Source: AWTP1-18 sp036504515
GTDB taxonomy: Bacteria; Pseudomonadota; Gammaproteobacteria; Burkholderiales; Rhodocyclaceae
Reading direction: 5' to 3'
DNA length: 64,000 nucleotides
Assembly: GCA_036504515.1 (NCBI GenBank)
Contig: DASXVA010000007.1
Span: 62,001-126,000, forward strand
In this document: in pieces, positions 49,862 to 58,301 of the stretch
How positions within the stretch are numbered: position 1 is the stretch's first letter
How the letters are laid out: each line of letters begins with the position of its first letter
Program-made: the position numbers and the translations under genes
Notes under the pieces: generated by a model
Databases searched by the model: none
What the model saw: the letters and a program-made list of their open reading frames with translations, nothing else
What the model was told of the DNA's origin: nothing

Positions 49862-51001
49862 ATGAATGCCGCCGCTGACACTAACCAATACACTGTCGAA
49901 TTCCTTGAAACCGTCACCGCATTGCCGCCGGTTTTGCGGGTGGTGAACGACCCCTTTCTTGCCCCCGGTTTCCTCGATGCCCTGGAACGCCACGGAGCTG
50001 CCGGGCCCGAGATGGCGTGGCTGGCGAAACACCTGTTGCTGCGGGATGTTGACGGCAATGCCCTGGGCTGGATGCCCCTTTACCTGCGCCACCATTCCTT
50101 CGGTGACTTTCTGCGGGACTGGTCCTGGCCCGGTGCCTGGGAACGCATGGGTTTTCCCTACTACCCCAAGCTGGTGACCGGGCTGCCCTACACGCCGGTC
50201 ACCGGGCCACGGTTTCTGTGCCCAGAGGAACTGAAACCCGCGCTGATCCAGGCTGGGTTGCAGGCGGTGCAGACCTTTGGTGCTTCCAGTTGGCATGTGG
50301 CCTTCCCGCCAGAAAGCGATATCCCCCTGCTCGAAGCCGCGGGATTTCTGATCCAGCCCCAGGTGCAGTTCCAGTGGTTCAACCGGGGATATGGTGACTT
50401 TGACGATTTCCTTGCCACCTTTGCCGCCGACAAGCGACGCAAGGTCAAAGCAGACCGGCGCAAGGCCCGGGAGGCCAGCATTCGCTTGCAACGGCTGGCC
50501 GGCAATGCCGTACCGGAAAGCCTGTGGCCCCGCCTGTACCGACTCTATGCCGACACCTTCCGTCGCTACGGCAACCATCCCGCCATCCCCGCTGCCTGTT
50601 TCGCCGAGATGGGACAGGTAATGGGGGAGGCCATGCAACTCTTCATCGCCTATCGCGACGATGTGGCGGTGGCCGTTGCCATCTGCTTCCGCAGTGCCGA
50701 CATTCTCTATGGCCGCTATTGGGGCGCCTCAGAAGACATCCCCGGTTTGCACTTCGAGCTTTGCTACTACCAGGGCATTGAATACTGCATCGAGCAGGGC
50801 TTGGCCCGTTTCGAGCCGGGGGCGGGAGGCGAACACAAAATCGCCCGGGGCTTCGAACCGACCCGGGTAGTTACCGCTCACTGGATTGCCGAAGCAAAAA
50901 TGCGCGAAGTCGTCGCCCGGCACCTGGCCCAGATGGATGGTGCGGTGGAGGACTATCGGCAGGAGGCGGCGAGTCACCTGCCGTTTCGCTCTGCCGAGTA
51001 G
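49862..51001 (+). CDS. GNAT/FemAB-like protein (peptidogalycan biosynthesis family, PF04339-type)
   Basis: Protein of 379 residues with two GNAT-like halves as in the DUF482 family. Typical pieces are PFLAPGFLDALERHGA near the N-terminus, PLYLRHHSFGDFLRDWSW, GLPYTPVTGPRF near 110, and FEPGAGGEHKIARGFEP near 320. The real substrate is unknown; an N-acyltransfer reaction is likely from the fold. An ATG at 49811 would add 17 residues. A hairpin terminator lies 18 bp after the stop. Confidence 0.85.
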   Translation: MNAAADTNQYTVEFLETVTALPPVLRVVNDPFLAPGFLDALERHGAAGPEMAWLAKHLLLRDVDGNALGWMPLYLRHHSFGDFLRDWSWPGAWERMGFPYYPKLVTGLPYTPVTGPRFLCPEELKPALIQAGLQAVQTFGASSWHVAFPPESDIPLLEAAGFLIQPQVQFQWFNRGYGDFDDFLATFAADKRRKVKADRRKAREASIRLQRLAGNAVPESLWPRLYRLYADTFRRYGNHPAIPAACFAEMGQVMGEAMQLFIAYRDDVAVAVAICFRSADILYGRYWGASEDIPGLHFELCYYQGIEYCIEQGLARFEPGAGGEHKIARGFEPTRVVTAHWIAEAKMREVVARHLAQMDGAVEDYRQEAASHLPFRSAE

Positions 51002-51018
51002 CGGGGGAGGGGGGGCAC

Positions 51019-51045
51019 AACATGCTCTGGTAGGCAGAGCATGTT
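51019..51045. terminator. Terminator between the GNAT-like gene and the ExeA-SPOR gene
   Basis: AACATGCTCTG / CAGAGCATGTT 11-bp perfect stem with a 5-nt loop, followed by TTATATAA on the plus strand; the left arm is preceded by a G-rich run. It can serve the plus-strand gene and possibly both. Confidence 0.78.
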
Positions 51046-51056
51046 TTATATAAAAC

Positions 51057-52421
51057 CTATCGTAACTGCTTGGCTGGTCGGACAAAGGGGTGTCTGGATC
51101 GGATACTGGCAGGGAGTTGAGCGATGGCCTTTTGTGCTTCTGCCCGACTTTCGTAGTCGCCGTAGATAATTCCGTAGCGCATTCTGCCGCTCAGATCGGA
51201 GAGGTATGCCCGTGTTTTTGTCATATCCAGTCCGGCATCTTTTGCTTCGCGCAAGAACGCTTCGACCTGCTCAGGTTTGCGAGATTCGATTGCGAAAAGT
51301 TGAATAAACCAGTGATTCGTTGGTGTCGTTGCCAGCCATTGTTTCCCTGCGAGCAAAGCACTCTCAACTAATGGGGTTCCACTTGCGGTTGGCTCATGCG
51401 GTAACTGTCCCGATGCAACCTGGACTGGTGGTTGCGCTTCAGGCTGTGTGCTTTCCTGTTGCGGGGGTGTTAAGGACGATGCGAGTGGTGCAGGAGGGGC
51501 TTCGTTAGTGGGCTTGACAACGAGATATATGCTTGCGGTTAGAAGAAATGCAATGCCCAAAATCCATAGGGGCTGTAACAGCCGGATTGGACGTGACGTT
51601 GAGATGATTGCGTCACTGAACTCGCAATCCTTGATGGCTGTGCGGACGTGTTTAGCAGTGATCTGATGGGTGTTGTCAGAGAAGCAGGCAAGCAGGGTTT
51701 TGTCGGCGAGAATATTAATTCGGCGGGTTAGTCCCAGTGATGCATCGGAAATAAGCCGTGTCGACTGGGGACTGAAAACATTGGGACCTTTGTAGCCGGC
51801 TGCACGAAGGCGAAATTCAAGGTATTGAGCAACGTCATCTCGAACGAGGGGTTCGAGTAGAAAGTTGTGGGTGATTCTTTCCTTGAGTTGCCGCATGTTT
51901 GCGCGAGCCAGAATTTCATTGAGTTCCGGTTGCCCAAAAAGTACTAGTTGGAGAAGTTTGTGTTGATTGGACTCCAGGTTTGACAGCAGCCGGATTTCTT
52001 CAAGCGTTTCCGCAGGCATGGCATGGGCTTCGTCTACTAGGATGACGATACGTTTTCCCTCGGCGTAGAGCTGTATAAGGTGGTCTTGAAGGGCACGAAT
52101 GACCGAGCTGGAACGCATGCCTTCTGGCAGCTTTAGATTCAGTTCATCGGCAATGGCATAGAGAATGTCATCTCTGGATAAGCTTGGGTTGGCCAGATAA
52201 ACAATAGCAACGGTTTTCGGTAACCGTTCCATGAGTACCCGACAAAGCATGGTTTTGCCGCTCCCTACTTCGCCACTGATTTTGACGATGCCTTCGTCGT
52301 GGGTGATGGCATAAAGCAAGGCATCCAGCGTTGCCCCCCGGTTTGCCCCGGAAAAGAAAAACTCTGTGTGGGGTGTGATTCGGAACGGGGGCTCGTTTAG
52401 TCCGAAATGGGCGAGATACAT
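51057..52421 (-). CDS. ExeA-like AAA ATPase with C-terminal SPOR domain
   Basis: Protein of about 454 residues. It begins MYLAHFGLNEPPF, the classic ExeA/GspA N-terminus. Walker A is GEVGSGKTMLC near residue 50 and Walker B is IVILVDEAHAM near 128. One transmembrane helix sits near 285-305, followed by a Pro/Gln-rich linker and a C-terminal SPOR-type peptidoglycan-binding domain (about 375-454, LFAIESRKPEQVEAFLREA). The ATPase is therefore anchored with a periplasmic glycan-binding tail. ExeA links secretin assembly to peptidoglycan. Starts at 52475 or 52520 are possible. Confidence 0.83.
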   Translation of the reverse strand: MYLAHFGLNEPPFRITPHTEFFFSGANRGATLDALLYAITHDEGIVKISGEVGSGKTMLCRVLMERLPKTVAIVYLANPSLSRDDILYAIADELNLKLPEGMRSSSVIRALQDHLIQLYAEGKRIVILVDEAHAMPAETLEEIRLLSNLESNQHKLLQLVLFGQPELNEILARANMRQLKERITHNFLLEPLVRDDVAQYLEFRLRAAGYKGPNVFSPQSTRLISDASLGLTRRINILADKTLLACFSDNTHQITAKHVRTAIKDCEFSDAIISTSRPIRLLQPLWILGIAFLLTASIYLVVKPTNEAPPAPLASSLTPPQQESTQPEAQPPVQVASGQLPHEPTASGTPLVESALLAGKQWLATTPTNHWFIQLFAIESRKPEQVEAFLREAKDAGLDMTKTRAYLSDLSGRMRYGIIYGDYESRAEAQKAIAQLPASIRSRHPFVRPAKQLR

Positions 52422-52564
52422 TGTCTGTATGGGCAATAGATGAGGATGATCTAGGGATGTACTTGGGTGACTCATGACTTCTTGATCATAACGTAAGGAC
52501 AGAGGCAGGGGGCACCCCATGTCATCTGTTAGAATCCGCGACTTTATATGTCTGGAAGCCTCTT

Positions 52565-53377
52565 GTGTCTGCCGAACCCCTTGTTAAGGTAAGCAACCTT
52601 AACTTTACTTATGATCGCCGTCCCGTCCTTACCGGAATCAATATGGAGATTCACCGGGGTCAGGTTGTCGCCATCATGGGGGCTAGTGGTTGCGGTAAGA
52701 CTACGACGATGCGATTGATTGGTGGTCAGTTGAGGCCTACGTCTGGGTCAGTGACGATTGATGGCAAGGTGGTGCACGAACTGGGGGATGATGGCCTGTA
52801 CGCCCTGCGTCGGCGCATGGGAATGCTTTTCCAGTTTGGGGCTTTGTTCACAGATATATCGGTTTTCGACAATGTTGCCTTCCAGATGCGAGAACATACG
52901 GATTTGCCTGAATCCCTAATTCACGATTTGGTGTTGATGAAGCTGAATGCCGTGGGTTTGCGTGGGGTGCATCGTTTGATGCCTTCGGAGTTGTCGGGCG
53001 GAATGGCGCGGCGGGTTGCTCTGGCCAGAGCGATAGCCCTTGATCCTCTGCTAATGATGTATGACGAGCCCTTTGCCGGGCTGGATCCGATTTCTCTTTC
53101 TGTGGTTGGTCAGTTGATCCGGACCCTGAATGATGCTTTGGGCGGTTGTTCAATTGTGGTGACCCACGATGTGCAGGAATCCTTGAAGATCGTTGATTAC
53201 GTTTATTTTGTTTCCGAGGGAAAAATCGTGGCAGAAGGAACGCCGGAGGAAATCAAGAAATCTACGACCCCTTATGTGCATCAGTTCGTTTGGGGCGAGG
53301 CCGATGGCCCCGTGCCTTTTCATTATCCGGCGCCCCCTTATGGCGCATCGTTGCTGCAAGAGGTAGCCCGTGCTTGA
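52565..53377 (+). CDS. mlaF: MlaF, phospholipid ABC transporter ATPase
   Basis: ATPase of the MlaFEDB complex that maintains outer-membrane lipid asymmetry; 270 residues. Walker A is GASGCGKTTT near residue 39, the Q-loop is LFQFGALFTD near 90, the signature is LSGGMARRVALARA near 143, and Walker B is LMMYDEPFAGLDP near 163. The start is a GTG at 52565. It leads a tight operon mlaF-E-D-A-C-B and overlaps mlaE by 8 bp. Confidence 0.96.
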   Translation: MSAEPLVKVSNLNFTYDRRPVLTGINMEIHRGQVVAIMGASGCGKTTTMRLIGGQLRPTSGSVTIDGKVVHELGDDGLYALRRRMGMLFQFGALFTDISVFDNVAFQMREHTDLPESLIHDLVLMKLNAVGLRGVHRLMPSELSGGMARRVALARAIALDPLLMMYDEPFAGLDPISLSVVGQLIRTLNDALGGCSIVVTHDVQESLKIVDYVYFVSEGKIVAEGTPEEIKKSTTPYVHQFVWGEADGPVPFHYPAPPYGASLLQEVARA

Positions 53378-54164
53378 GAGTGTAGTTCGCGCCCTGCGTG
53401 GCCTTGGCCGTAGCATTACCGACCGTATTTGGCGTTTGGGCTTTGCCAGTCGCTTTTTTCTGGCTATTTTCCTTCATTCAGGAACAGCCTTTCGCCGCTT
53501 TAACCTGACCATTCGGGAGATCTATTTCAGCGGGGTTCTCTCTCTGATTGTCATCCTTGTTTCTGGTCTTTTTGTCGGTATGGTGTTGGGGTTGCAGGGT
53601 TACGACACTTTGCAGCGCTATGGCTCCTCCGAGGCGGTAGGGATTTTGGTTGCTGTTTCTCTCGTTCGTGAACTTGGGCCCGTGGTGGCTGGCCTTCTCT
53701 TCGCCAGTCGTGCTGGATCTGCTATTACGGCGGAGATTGGCCTGATGAAAGCAACTGAGCAGTTATCGGCCATGGAAATGATGGCGGTAAACCCCATTGC
53801 TCGGGTCGTGGCCCCTCGTTTCTGGGCTGGTGTGATTTCTATGCCCCTTTTGGCTGCACTGTTTTCTGCGCTGGGGGTGTTTGGCGGTTACTTAGTGGCG
53901 GTGAAGATGATCGGGGTGGACGAAGGCTCCTTCTGGTCCCAGATGCAGGCTTCCGTAGATTTTCGCGAAGATATTGTGAATGGCGTCATCAAGAGTTTTG
54001 TTTTTGGCATCATCATCAGCTGGATCGCTGTATTCGAAGGCTATGATGCCGATCCGACTGCGGAAGGTGTATCCGGTGCAACTACCCGCACTGTGGTGAC
54101 CTCCTCATTGGCCATCTTGGCGGCTGACCTTATCCTTACTGCAATCATGTTCCGAGGTGTTTAA
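53370..54164 (+). CDS. mlaE: MlaE, phospholipid ABC transporter permease
   Basis: Inner-membrane permease of 264 residues with about five to six helices. It contains the family patch LGPVVAGLLFASRAGSAITAEIG around residue 110-132 and ATEQLSAMEMMAVNP. The start is GTG at 53370, overlapping mlaF. It ends one base before mlaD. Confidence 0.96.
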   Translation: MLESVVRALRGLGRSITDRIWRLGFASRFFLAIFLHSGTAFRRFNLTIREIYFSGVLSLIVILVSGLFVGMVLGLQGYDTLQRYGSSEAVGILVAVSLVRELGPVVAGLLFASRAGSAITAEIGLMKATEQLSAMEMMAVNPIARVVAPRFWAGVISMPLLAALFSALGVFGGYLVAVKMIGVDEGSFWSQMQASVDFREDIVNGVIKSFVFGIIISWIAVFEGYDADPTAEGVSGATTRTVVTSSLAILAADLILTAIMFRGV

Positions 54165-54635
54165 ATGAATCGTGCCACGCTCGACCTTTGGGTTGGTATT
54201 TTTGTCGCTATCGGCATTGTCGCTTTAGGTTTCCTTGCCATGAAGGTAGGTAATCTCAGCGGTGCCAGCACTGGTGAAACCTATGTTTTACAAGCTAAGT
54301 TTGACAATATCGGTGGCTTGAAGCCCCGCGGTGCAGTCAAAAGTGCAGGTGTCGTTGTGGGCCGGGTCTCTGAGATCAAATTTGATCCTGAAAATTACGT
54401 TGCGCAGGTGACCTTGCAGATTGATACCCGTTACAAGTTTCCTCGGGATACATTTGCCACGATCAATACCTCTGGCTTGCTGGGCGAGCAATATGTAGGT
54501 TTTGAGGTGGGAGGAGATACGGAAATGCTCAAGTCTGGCGACAGTATCAAGAAGACCCAATCGGCTGTAGTGTTGGAAAAGCTCATCAGCCAGTTCATGT
54601 TCAGTAAGGCTTCTGAGCCTTCTGCGGCCAAGTAA
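54165..54635 (+). CDS. mlaD: MlaD, MCE-domain lipid-binding protein
   Basis: Protein of 156 residues with an N-terminal membrane anchor (about 8-28) and one MCE domain (about 38-118) including FDNIGGLKPRGAVKSAGVVVG. A C-terminal helix follows. It forms the periplasmic hexamer ring on MlaE. The stop is immediately followed by the mlaA frame. Confidence 0.96.
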   Translation: MNRATLDLWVGIFVAIGIVALGFLAMKVGNLSGASTGETYVLQAKFDNIGGLKPRGAVKSAGVVVGRVSEIKFDPENYVAQVTLQIDTRYKFPRDTFATINTSGLLGEQYVGFEVGGDTEMLKSGDSIKKTQSAVVLEKLISQFMFSKASEPSAAK

Positions 54636-54674
54636 GTGGCAAAATCCAAGAAATTCAAAAGGGAAGGGGCCGTT

Positions 54675-55391
54675 GTGAATTCAAATAAGATCAGGCACGT
54701 TGTTTTTTCTTCAGTACTGATGGCTAGTATTGCTCTGTTGAGCGGCTGCGCTACGTCAGGCAATCCGAAAGATCCGATTGAAGGTTTTAATCGTGCCGTG
54801 TTTGCTTTCAACGATGGTCTTGATAGTGCAATCGTCAAGCCTGTTGCTCAGGGTTATGACGCAGCCTTGCCTACTCCGGCAAAGGCTGGGGTGTCCAATT
54901 TCTTTGGCAACATTCGGGATGTATTCATCGGTGTAAATAACCTGCTCCAGGGAAAAGTGCCAGACGCAGCTAGTGACTGGGGGCGTGTACTGGTGAATAG
55001 CACGGTGGGCGTCTTCGGCCTCATCGACTGGGCTAGCGACATGGGCTTGGAAAAACATGATGAAGACTTCGGTCAGACCTTTGGTCGTTGGGGCGTAGGT
55101 ACTGGTGCTTATGTTGTTGTGCCTGTGTATGGTCCTCGCAATGTCCGTGATACCGTTGGCCTCGTTGGTGATATCGTTACTGATCCTGTTGCCAAGATGC
55201 ACAACGTCGCCGCACGCAATACCTTGATCATTACCCGCCTGGTAAGTGATCGTGCGGAATTGTTGCCTGCAGACAAAGTGATTGAAGAAGCTGCTCTCGA
55301 CAAGTATTCCTATATCCGTGATGCCTATCTGCAACGCCGTCGCAGCTTGGTCTATGACGGTGCTCCTCCCCGCGTCAGCGAAGACGAGTAA
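54675..55391 (+). CDS. mlaA: MlaA (VacJ) outer-membrane lipoprotein
   Basis: Outer-membrane partner that removes misplaced phospholipids; 238 residues from the GTG at 54675, which has an AAGGGG site. A GTG at 54636 would add a charged leader. The lipobox is LLSGC. Family segments are DPIEGFNRAVFAFNDGLD, GVSNFFGNIRDVFIGVNNLL and GPRNVRDTVGLVGD. Its presence inside the mla operon is usual for betaproteobacteria and unlike Escherichia coli. Confidence 0.95.
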   Translation: MNSNKIRHVVFSSVLMASIALLSGCATSGNPKDPIEGFNRAVFAFNDGLDSAIVKPVAQGYDAALPTPAKAGVSNFFGNIRDVFIGVNNLLQGKVPDAASDWGRVLVNSTVGVFGLIDWASDMGLEKHDEDFGQTFGRWGVGTGAYVVVPVYGPRNVRDTVGLVGDIVTDPVAKMHNVAARNTLIITRLVSDRAELLPADKVIEEAALDKYSYIRDAYLQRRRSLVYDGAPPRVSEDE

Positions 55392-55415
55392 TTTTTCTTG
55401 ACGGAACTTCTTACG

Positions 55416-56039
55416 ATGAAAAAACTGTTTATTCTCCTTGCTTGCTTCACTGCGCTGGGTTTCTCCGGGAATGTCCTTGCTGAGGACACACCGGATCAAT
55501 TGGTGAAAAATGTGTCCAATGAAGTTCTTGAGATTATTCGCAAGGACAAGGATATCCAGAATGGCAACGCCAAGAAGGCTATGGATCTTGTAGAGGCCAA
55601 GGTGCTTCCCCATTTCAACTTTCAACGCATGACCGCACAGGCTGTGGGCAAAGACTGGCGCCAAGCCACGCCTGCTCAGCAGAAGGTTTTGTCGGATGAG
55701 TTTCGTACCTTGTTGGTTCGGACTTACTCTAACGCGTTGACCGCATACAAGAATCAAACTATCGACTTTAAACCCCTCAAAATGGCGCCTGCCGATACCG
55801 AGGTGACTGTTCGTACTGAGATCAAACAGGCAGGTGCAAAGCCGATTGGTATCAATTACGAACTTGAAAAGAGTGGCAATGGCTGGAAGGTGTACGACGT
55901 CGTGATTGCTGATGTCAGTATGGTTACGAGCTATCGGGATCAGTTCCGCCAGGAAATTGCCAACAATGGCTTGGATGGATTGGTCAAGTCTCTCCAAGCC
56001 AAGAACAAGACCGCTGAAACCTCCGTTGCAAAAAAATGA
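55416..56039 (+). CDS. mlaC: MlaC, periplasmic phospholipid-binding protein
   Basis: Soluble carrier between MlaA and MlaD; 207 residues. The signal peptide ends at VLAED (about residue 23). The Tol_Tol_Ttg2 fold includes LPHFNFQRMTAQAVGKDWRQA and a late GNGWKVYDVVIADVSMV. The ATG at 55416 is preferred over a TTG at 55398. The stop overlaps mlaB as ATGA. Confidence 0.95.
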   Translation: MKKLFILLACFTALGFSGNVLAEDTPDQLVKNVSNEVLEIIRKDKDIQNGNAKKAMDLVEAKVLPHFNFQRMTAQAVGKDWRQATPAQQKVLSDEFRTLLVRTYSNALTAYKNQTIDFKPLKMAPADTEVTVRTEIKQAGAKPIGINYELEKSGNGWKVYDVVIADVSMVTSYRDQFRQEIANNGLDGLVKSLQAKNKTAETSVAKK

Positions 56040-56323
56040 TTCGGGAAGACGGTAATCGCATCCTCGTGGAAGGGGCAATGAACCTCTCCACGGCAACTTC
56101 TCTGCTTGATCAAGGTAATCAGTTGATTGCTGGCAGCGGCGCAAACAAGCTTTTTGATTTATCTGCGGTGACCGAAGTGGACTCCTCCGGTTTGGCCGTT
56201 GTATTCGGTTGGATGCGAGCAGCTAAAAGCAGTGCTCAGTCCCTGAAACTTACGAATCCCCCCCAAGGCCTGCTAAGCATGGCTGACGTCTACGGCGTCA
56301 GCGACCTGCTGCCACTGGCTTAA
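56036..56323 (+). CDS. mlaB: MlaB, STAS-domain protein
   Basis: STAS protein of 95 residues that stabilises MlaF. The core LFDLSAVTEVDSSGLAVVFG near residues 40-58 carries the conserved Asp-Ser-Ser. It is the last mla gene, overlapping mlaC by 4 bp. The next ABC genes start 21 bp downstream and may belong to the same transcript. Confidence 0.93.
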   Translation: MIREDGNRILVEGAMNLSTATSLLDQGNQLIAGSGANKLFDLSAVTEVDSSGLAVVFGWMRAAKSSAQSLKLTNPPQGLLSMADVYGVSDLLPLA

Positions 56324-56344
56324 CGCCTGCTTACTGTCGGCTCC

Positions 56345-57277
56345 ATGATCCCGGCGATTTCAATCCGCCAGGTCACTAAGCGTTATGGTGACCTTGAGGC
56401 ACTTGCCGGGGTTAGTCTGGACATTGACCAAGGAGAATTCTTTGGTCTTTTAGGTCCCAATGGCGCAGGCAAAACAACCCTTATTTCCTCCCTTGCTGGC
56501 TTAGTGCGGCCAGATAGTGGTGTGCTGGAGATCATGGGTTGCAATGTTCAGACAGACTACCGGCAGGCACGGCGTCATCTTGGCGTGGTGCCTCAAGAGC
56601 TGGTCTTTGACCCATTCTTCTCTGTCCGTGAGGTTCTGCGCTTTCAATCCGGCTATTTTGGCATTCGCAGTAACGATGACTGGATTGATGAAATCCTTGC
56701 CAATCTGGACCTCACAACAAAGGCTGATGCAGGTATGCGCTCCCTTTCTGGAGGGATGAAGCGTCGGGTACTTGTGGCCCAAGCCCTGGTTCACCGTCCG
56801 CCGGTGATTGTGCTTGATGAACCGACTGCTGGTGTGGATGTTGAACTCAGGCAGACCCTTTGGCGATTCATCCAGCGCCTTAATGAGGAAGGGCACACCA
56901 TTGTTCTGACCACGCATTATCTTGAAGAGGCAGAGGCGCTGTGTGGGCGTATTGCGATGTTGAAGGCTGGAAAGGTCTTGGCATTGGACAGCACGGCTAA
57001 TTTGCTGAATCGTTTTTCATCCCACGCACTACTGGTACGTTTGGGGACAGAAAGCGTTTTGCCTAAAGATGTGGCTGCAATTGCAAAGGGCAGCGGAGAA
57101 TGGTGGAGTATCCCGTTCGTTCACCCCATGGAAATTGAAGCCTTATTGGCTCAATTGAGGCAGGCCGGTTGCGTCATCAAAGATATGACCATCAAGCAAA
57201 CGGATCTGGAAGATGTGTTTGTTCGCCTGATGCATGAAGAGCGGTCGCTGGATGTTGCAACAGAGGTAAGTCAGTGA
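56345..57277 (+). CDS. ABC transporter ATP-binding protein (YadG-like)
   Basis: ABC-2 type exporter ATPase of 310 residues. Walker A is GPNGAGKTTL near residue 40, the signature LSGGMKRRVLVAQA is near 133, and Walker B VIVLDEPTAGVD is near 155. A C-terminal extension of about 80 residues is typical of YadG/CcmA-like ATPases. It overlaps the permease gene by 4 bp. Substrate unknown. Confidence 0.92.
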   Translation: MIPAISIRQVTKRYGDLEALAGVSLDIDQGEFFGLLGPNGAGKTTLISSLAGLVRPDSGVLEIMGCNVQTDYRQARRHLGVVPQELVFDPFFSVREVLRFQSGYFGIRSNDDWIDEILANLDLTTKADAGMRSLSGGMKRRVLVAQALVHRPPVIVLDEPTAGVDVELRQTLWRFIQRLNEEGHTIVLTTHYLEEAEALCGRIAMLKAGKVLALDSTANLLNRFSSHALLVRLGTESVLPKDVAAIAKGSGEWWSIPFVHPMEIEALLAQLRQAGCVIKDMTIKQTDLEDVFVRLMHEERSLDVATEVSQ

Positions 57278-58029
57278 TCAGTTTTTTGACCCTGCTGCGG
57301 AAAGAAGTCCTGCGATTCTGGAAGGTTGGTTTTCAGACTGTTGCAGCACCGGTGCTAACGGCAATGTTGTACTTGCTGATTTTTTCCCATGTACTGGAAG
57401 ATCATGTAAGGGTGTACGACACTTTGCCGTATGCGGCCTTTCTTGTGCCCGGGCTGGTCATGATGTCAGTGTTGCAGAACGCTTTTGCTAACTCGTCTTC
57501 ATCGCTGATTCAGGCAAAAGTAATGGGTAGCATCGTTTTCATCCTCCTTCCCCCCATTTCGCCGTTCTCCCTATTCAGCGCGTATGTACTTTCCTCCGTA
57601 ATTCGAGGTTTCGCTGTAGGGCTCGGTGTTCTGGTCGTCACCATGTTCTTTGCCCCACTGACTTTTGCCGGCCCGGGCTGGATATTGATATTTATACTGC
57701 TCGGGGGCGGTTTAATGGGGGCTTTGGGTATATTGGCTGGGCTTTGGGCGGACAAGTTTGATCAATTGGCCGCTTTTCAGAACTTCATCATCATGCCGCT
57801 CACCTTTCTTTCCGGCGTGTTCTATTCGATTCACTCTTTGCCAAGTTTTTGGCAAGAGGTCTCCCATTACAATCCTATCTTTTACATGATCGACGGTTTC
57901 CGCTATGGTTTCTTCGGAGTGTCCGATGCTTCCCCTTGGCAGAGCTTGGCGGTCGTTTCCTTCTGTTTTATTTTTGTCGCTGCTTTTGCTCTGATTTTGC
58001 TGAAGCGCGGCTATAAATTGCGGGCCTGA
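57274..58029 (+). CDS. ABC-2 type transporter permease (YadH-like)
   Basis: Permease of 251 residues with six helices. It contains the ABC-2 segment LPYAAFLVPGLVMMSVLQNAF and a late PLTFLSGVFYSIHSLPSFWQ. It pairs with the preceding ATPase. The location between mlaB and the bolA-like gene is common in betaproteobacteria; an envelope lipid substrate is plausible but unproven. Confidence 0.92.
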   Translation: MISFLTLLRKEVLRFWKVGFQTVAAPVLTAMLYLLIFSHVLEDHVRVYDTLPYAAFLVPGLVMMSVLQNAFANSSSSLIQAKVMGSIVFILLPPISPFSLFSAYVLSSVIRGFAVGLGVLVVTMFFAPLTFAGPGWILIFILLGGGLMGALGILAGLWADKFDQLAAFQNFIIMPLTFLSGVFYSIHSLPSFWQEVSHYNPIFYMIDGFRYGFFGVSDASPWQSLAVVSFCFIFVAAFALILLKRGYKLRA

Positions 58030-58055
58030 GTTCAGGCACTGAAAGAGAATTTCCC

Positions 58056-58301
58056 ATGCTGGAACCCCAACAAATCGAAACTTGGATCACCGAGGGCATG
58101 CCCTGCCAGTTTGCCCATGTGGAAGGCGATGGTCAGCACTTCGATGCAGTCATTGTCAGCGCCGAATTCCACGGGCTAAATCGGGTCAAGCGTCAGCAAC
58201 GGGTGTTTGATACCGTTCGCGACTACTTGGCTTCTGGTGTACTGCACGCCCTGTCTATGAAGACCCTGACACCTGAAGAGTGGGAAGCCAGTCGTGGATA
58301 A
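58056..58301 (+). CDS. ibaG: BolA-family protein (IbaG-like)
   Basis: Small protein of 81 residues: QIETWITEGMPCQFAHVEGDGQHFDAVIVS followed in the family by an RVKRQQ segment and a LHALSMKTLTPEEW end. The Cys near residue 17 and central His could help hold a glutaredoxin-bridged [2Fe-2S] cluster. IbaG/YrbA genes precede murA in many proteobacteria. It overlaps murA by 8 bp. Confidence 0.9.
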   Translation: MLEPQQIETWITEGMPCQFAHVEGDGQHFDAVIVSAEFHGLNRVKRQQRVFDTVRDYLASGVLHALSMKTLTPEEWEASRG

